From contig JAUWFX010000098.1 of assembly GCA_030606765.1 (NCBI GenBank), positions 1 to 7,060 of the forward strand: 7,060 nt of DNA. Reading direction: 5' to 3'. This document shows, piece by piece, positions 6,930 to 7,060 of the stretch. Under the pieces are notes generated by a model, which searched no databases, was not told the DNA's origin, and worked only from the letters and a program-made list of their open reading frames with translations. The position numbers and the translations under genes were made by a program. The stretch's first letter is position 1, and each line of letters opens with the position of its first letter. The DNA comes from Dehalococcoidia bacterium (lineage in GTDB: Bacteria; Chloroflexota; Dehalococcoidia; GIF9; AB-539-J10).

Positions 6930-7060
6930 GTTGCTGGAGAAGACTTTCTTACTAACCGTTTTAATATCTCTCTAGCTGCCACTATACCTGAGGCTGAAGC
7001 TTGGACTAAGCCTCGGCTGACACCGGCGCCATCGCCAGCAGCAAACATATTGCCGATCTC
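6926..7060 (-). CDS. C-terminal 44 residues of a COG2509-type FAD-dependent dehydrogenase, cut by window edge
   Basis: Only the end is visible. It carries [20 protein letters not shown] followed by [13 protein letters not shown], the terminal FAD-binding motif (xx-AxGDG-AG-x-SRG-(I/L)-x-QA-x-A-G) of the uncharacterised NAD(FAD)-utilising dehydrogenases of COG2509. AAGDG would contact the flavin ribityl and pyrophosphate, and the helix after it closes the Rossmann domain. The substrate is unknown. The gene overlaps the DUF429 start by four bases, so the two are probably co-expressed. The family call rests on 44 residues; another two-dinucleotide-binding flavoprotein is a less likely alternative. 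Confidence 0.75.
   Translation of the reverse strand, partial: EIGNMFAAGDGAGVSRGLVQASASGIVAAREILKRLVRKSSPAT

Overview
The window looks like part of a bacterial chromosome from an anaerobe, most likely Chloroflexota of the Dehalococcoidia type. This placement is an inference from gene content and recalled family distributions. The supporting features are an archaeal-type bifunctional fructose-1,6-bisphosphate aldolase/phosphatase, an archaeal-style fused sugar nucleotidyltransferase/hexapeptide protein next to a phosphohexomutase, a tiny DUF5679 CXXC protein, and bacterial Shine-Dalgarno and -35/-10 signals. No mobile element, CRISPR array, rRNA or tRNA was seen, and no gene-free stretch exceeds 300 bases.

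Left block, all on the minus strand and read right to left: a phosphoglucosamine/phosphohexomutase (glmM-like, 2126-3487) overlaps by four bases a bifunctional sugar-1-phosphate nucleotidyltransferase with a left-handed beta-helix domain (glmU-like, 810-2129). After 77 bases comes the N-terminal half of a tyrosine phenol-lyase-type PLP enzyme (1-732), cut by the window edge. The first two should act in sequence, hexosamine-6-P to hexosamine-1-P to NDP-sugar, for cell-surface sugar supply.

Middle: a 128-base divergent intergenic region (3488-3615) carries candidate promoters in both directions with overlapping -35 boxes and a perfect 12-bp palindrome. On the plus strand it drives a small multi-membrane-segment protein of the Sm_multidrug_ex family (3616-4062). 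This gene converges on the 46-residue DUF5679 protein (4236-4376, minus), and a perfect 19-bp-arm hairpin lies between them.

Right block, minus strand, read right to left: the C-terminal end of a COG2509-type FAD-dependent dehydrogenase (6926-7060, partial), a DUF429 protein overlapping it by four bases (6285-6929), the FBP aldolase/phosphatase (5142-6236) with a candidate promoter of its own, then an RdgB/HAM1 non-canonical purine NTP pyrophosphatase (4538-5134) seven bases downstream. The DUF5679 gene follows after 161 bases and has a strong candidate promoter of its own. The aldolase/phosphatase marks gluconeogenesis from triose phosphates, and its hexose phosphate product is the natural feedstock of the mutase/nucleotidyltransferase pair in the left block.

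I see no convincing undescribed multi-gene system. The points most worth following are the atypical sugar-binding loop of the mutase together with the non-canonical GlmU-like partner, the independently promoted DUF5679 miniprotein, and the unexplained large hairpin.
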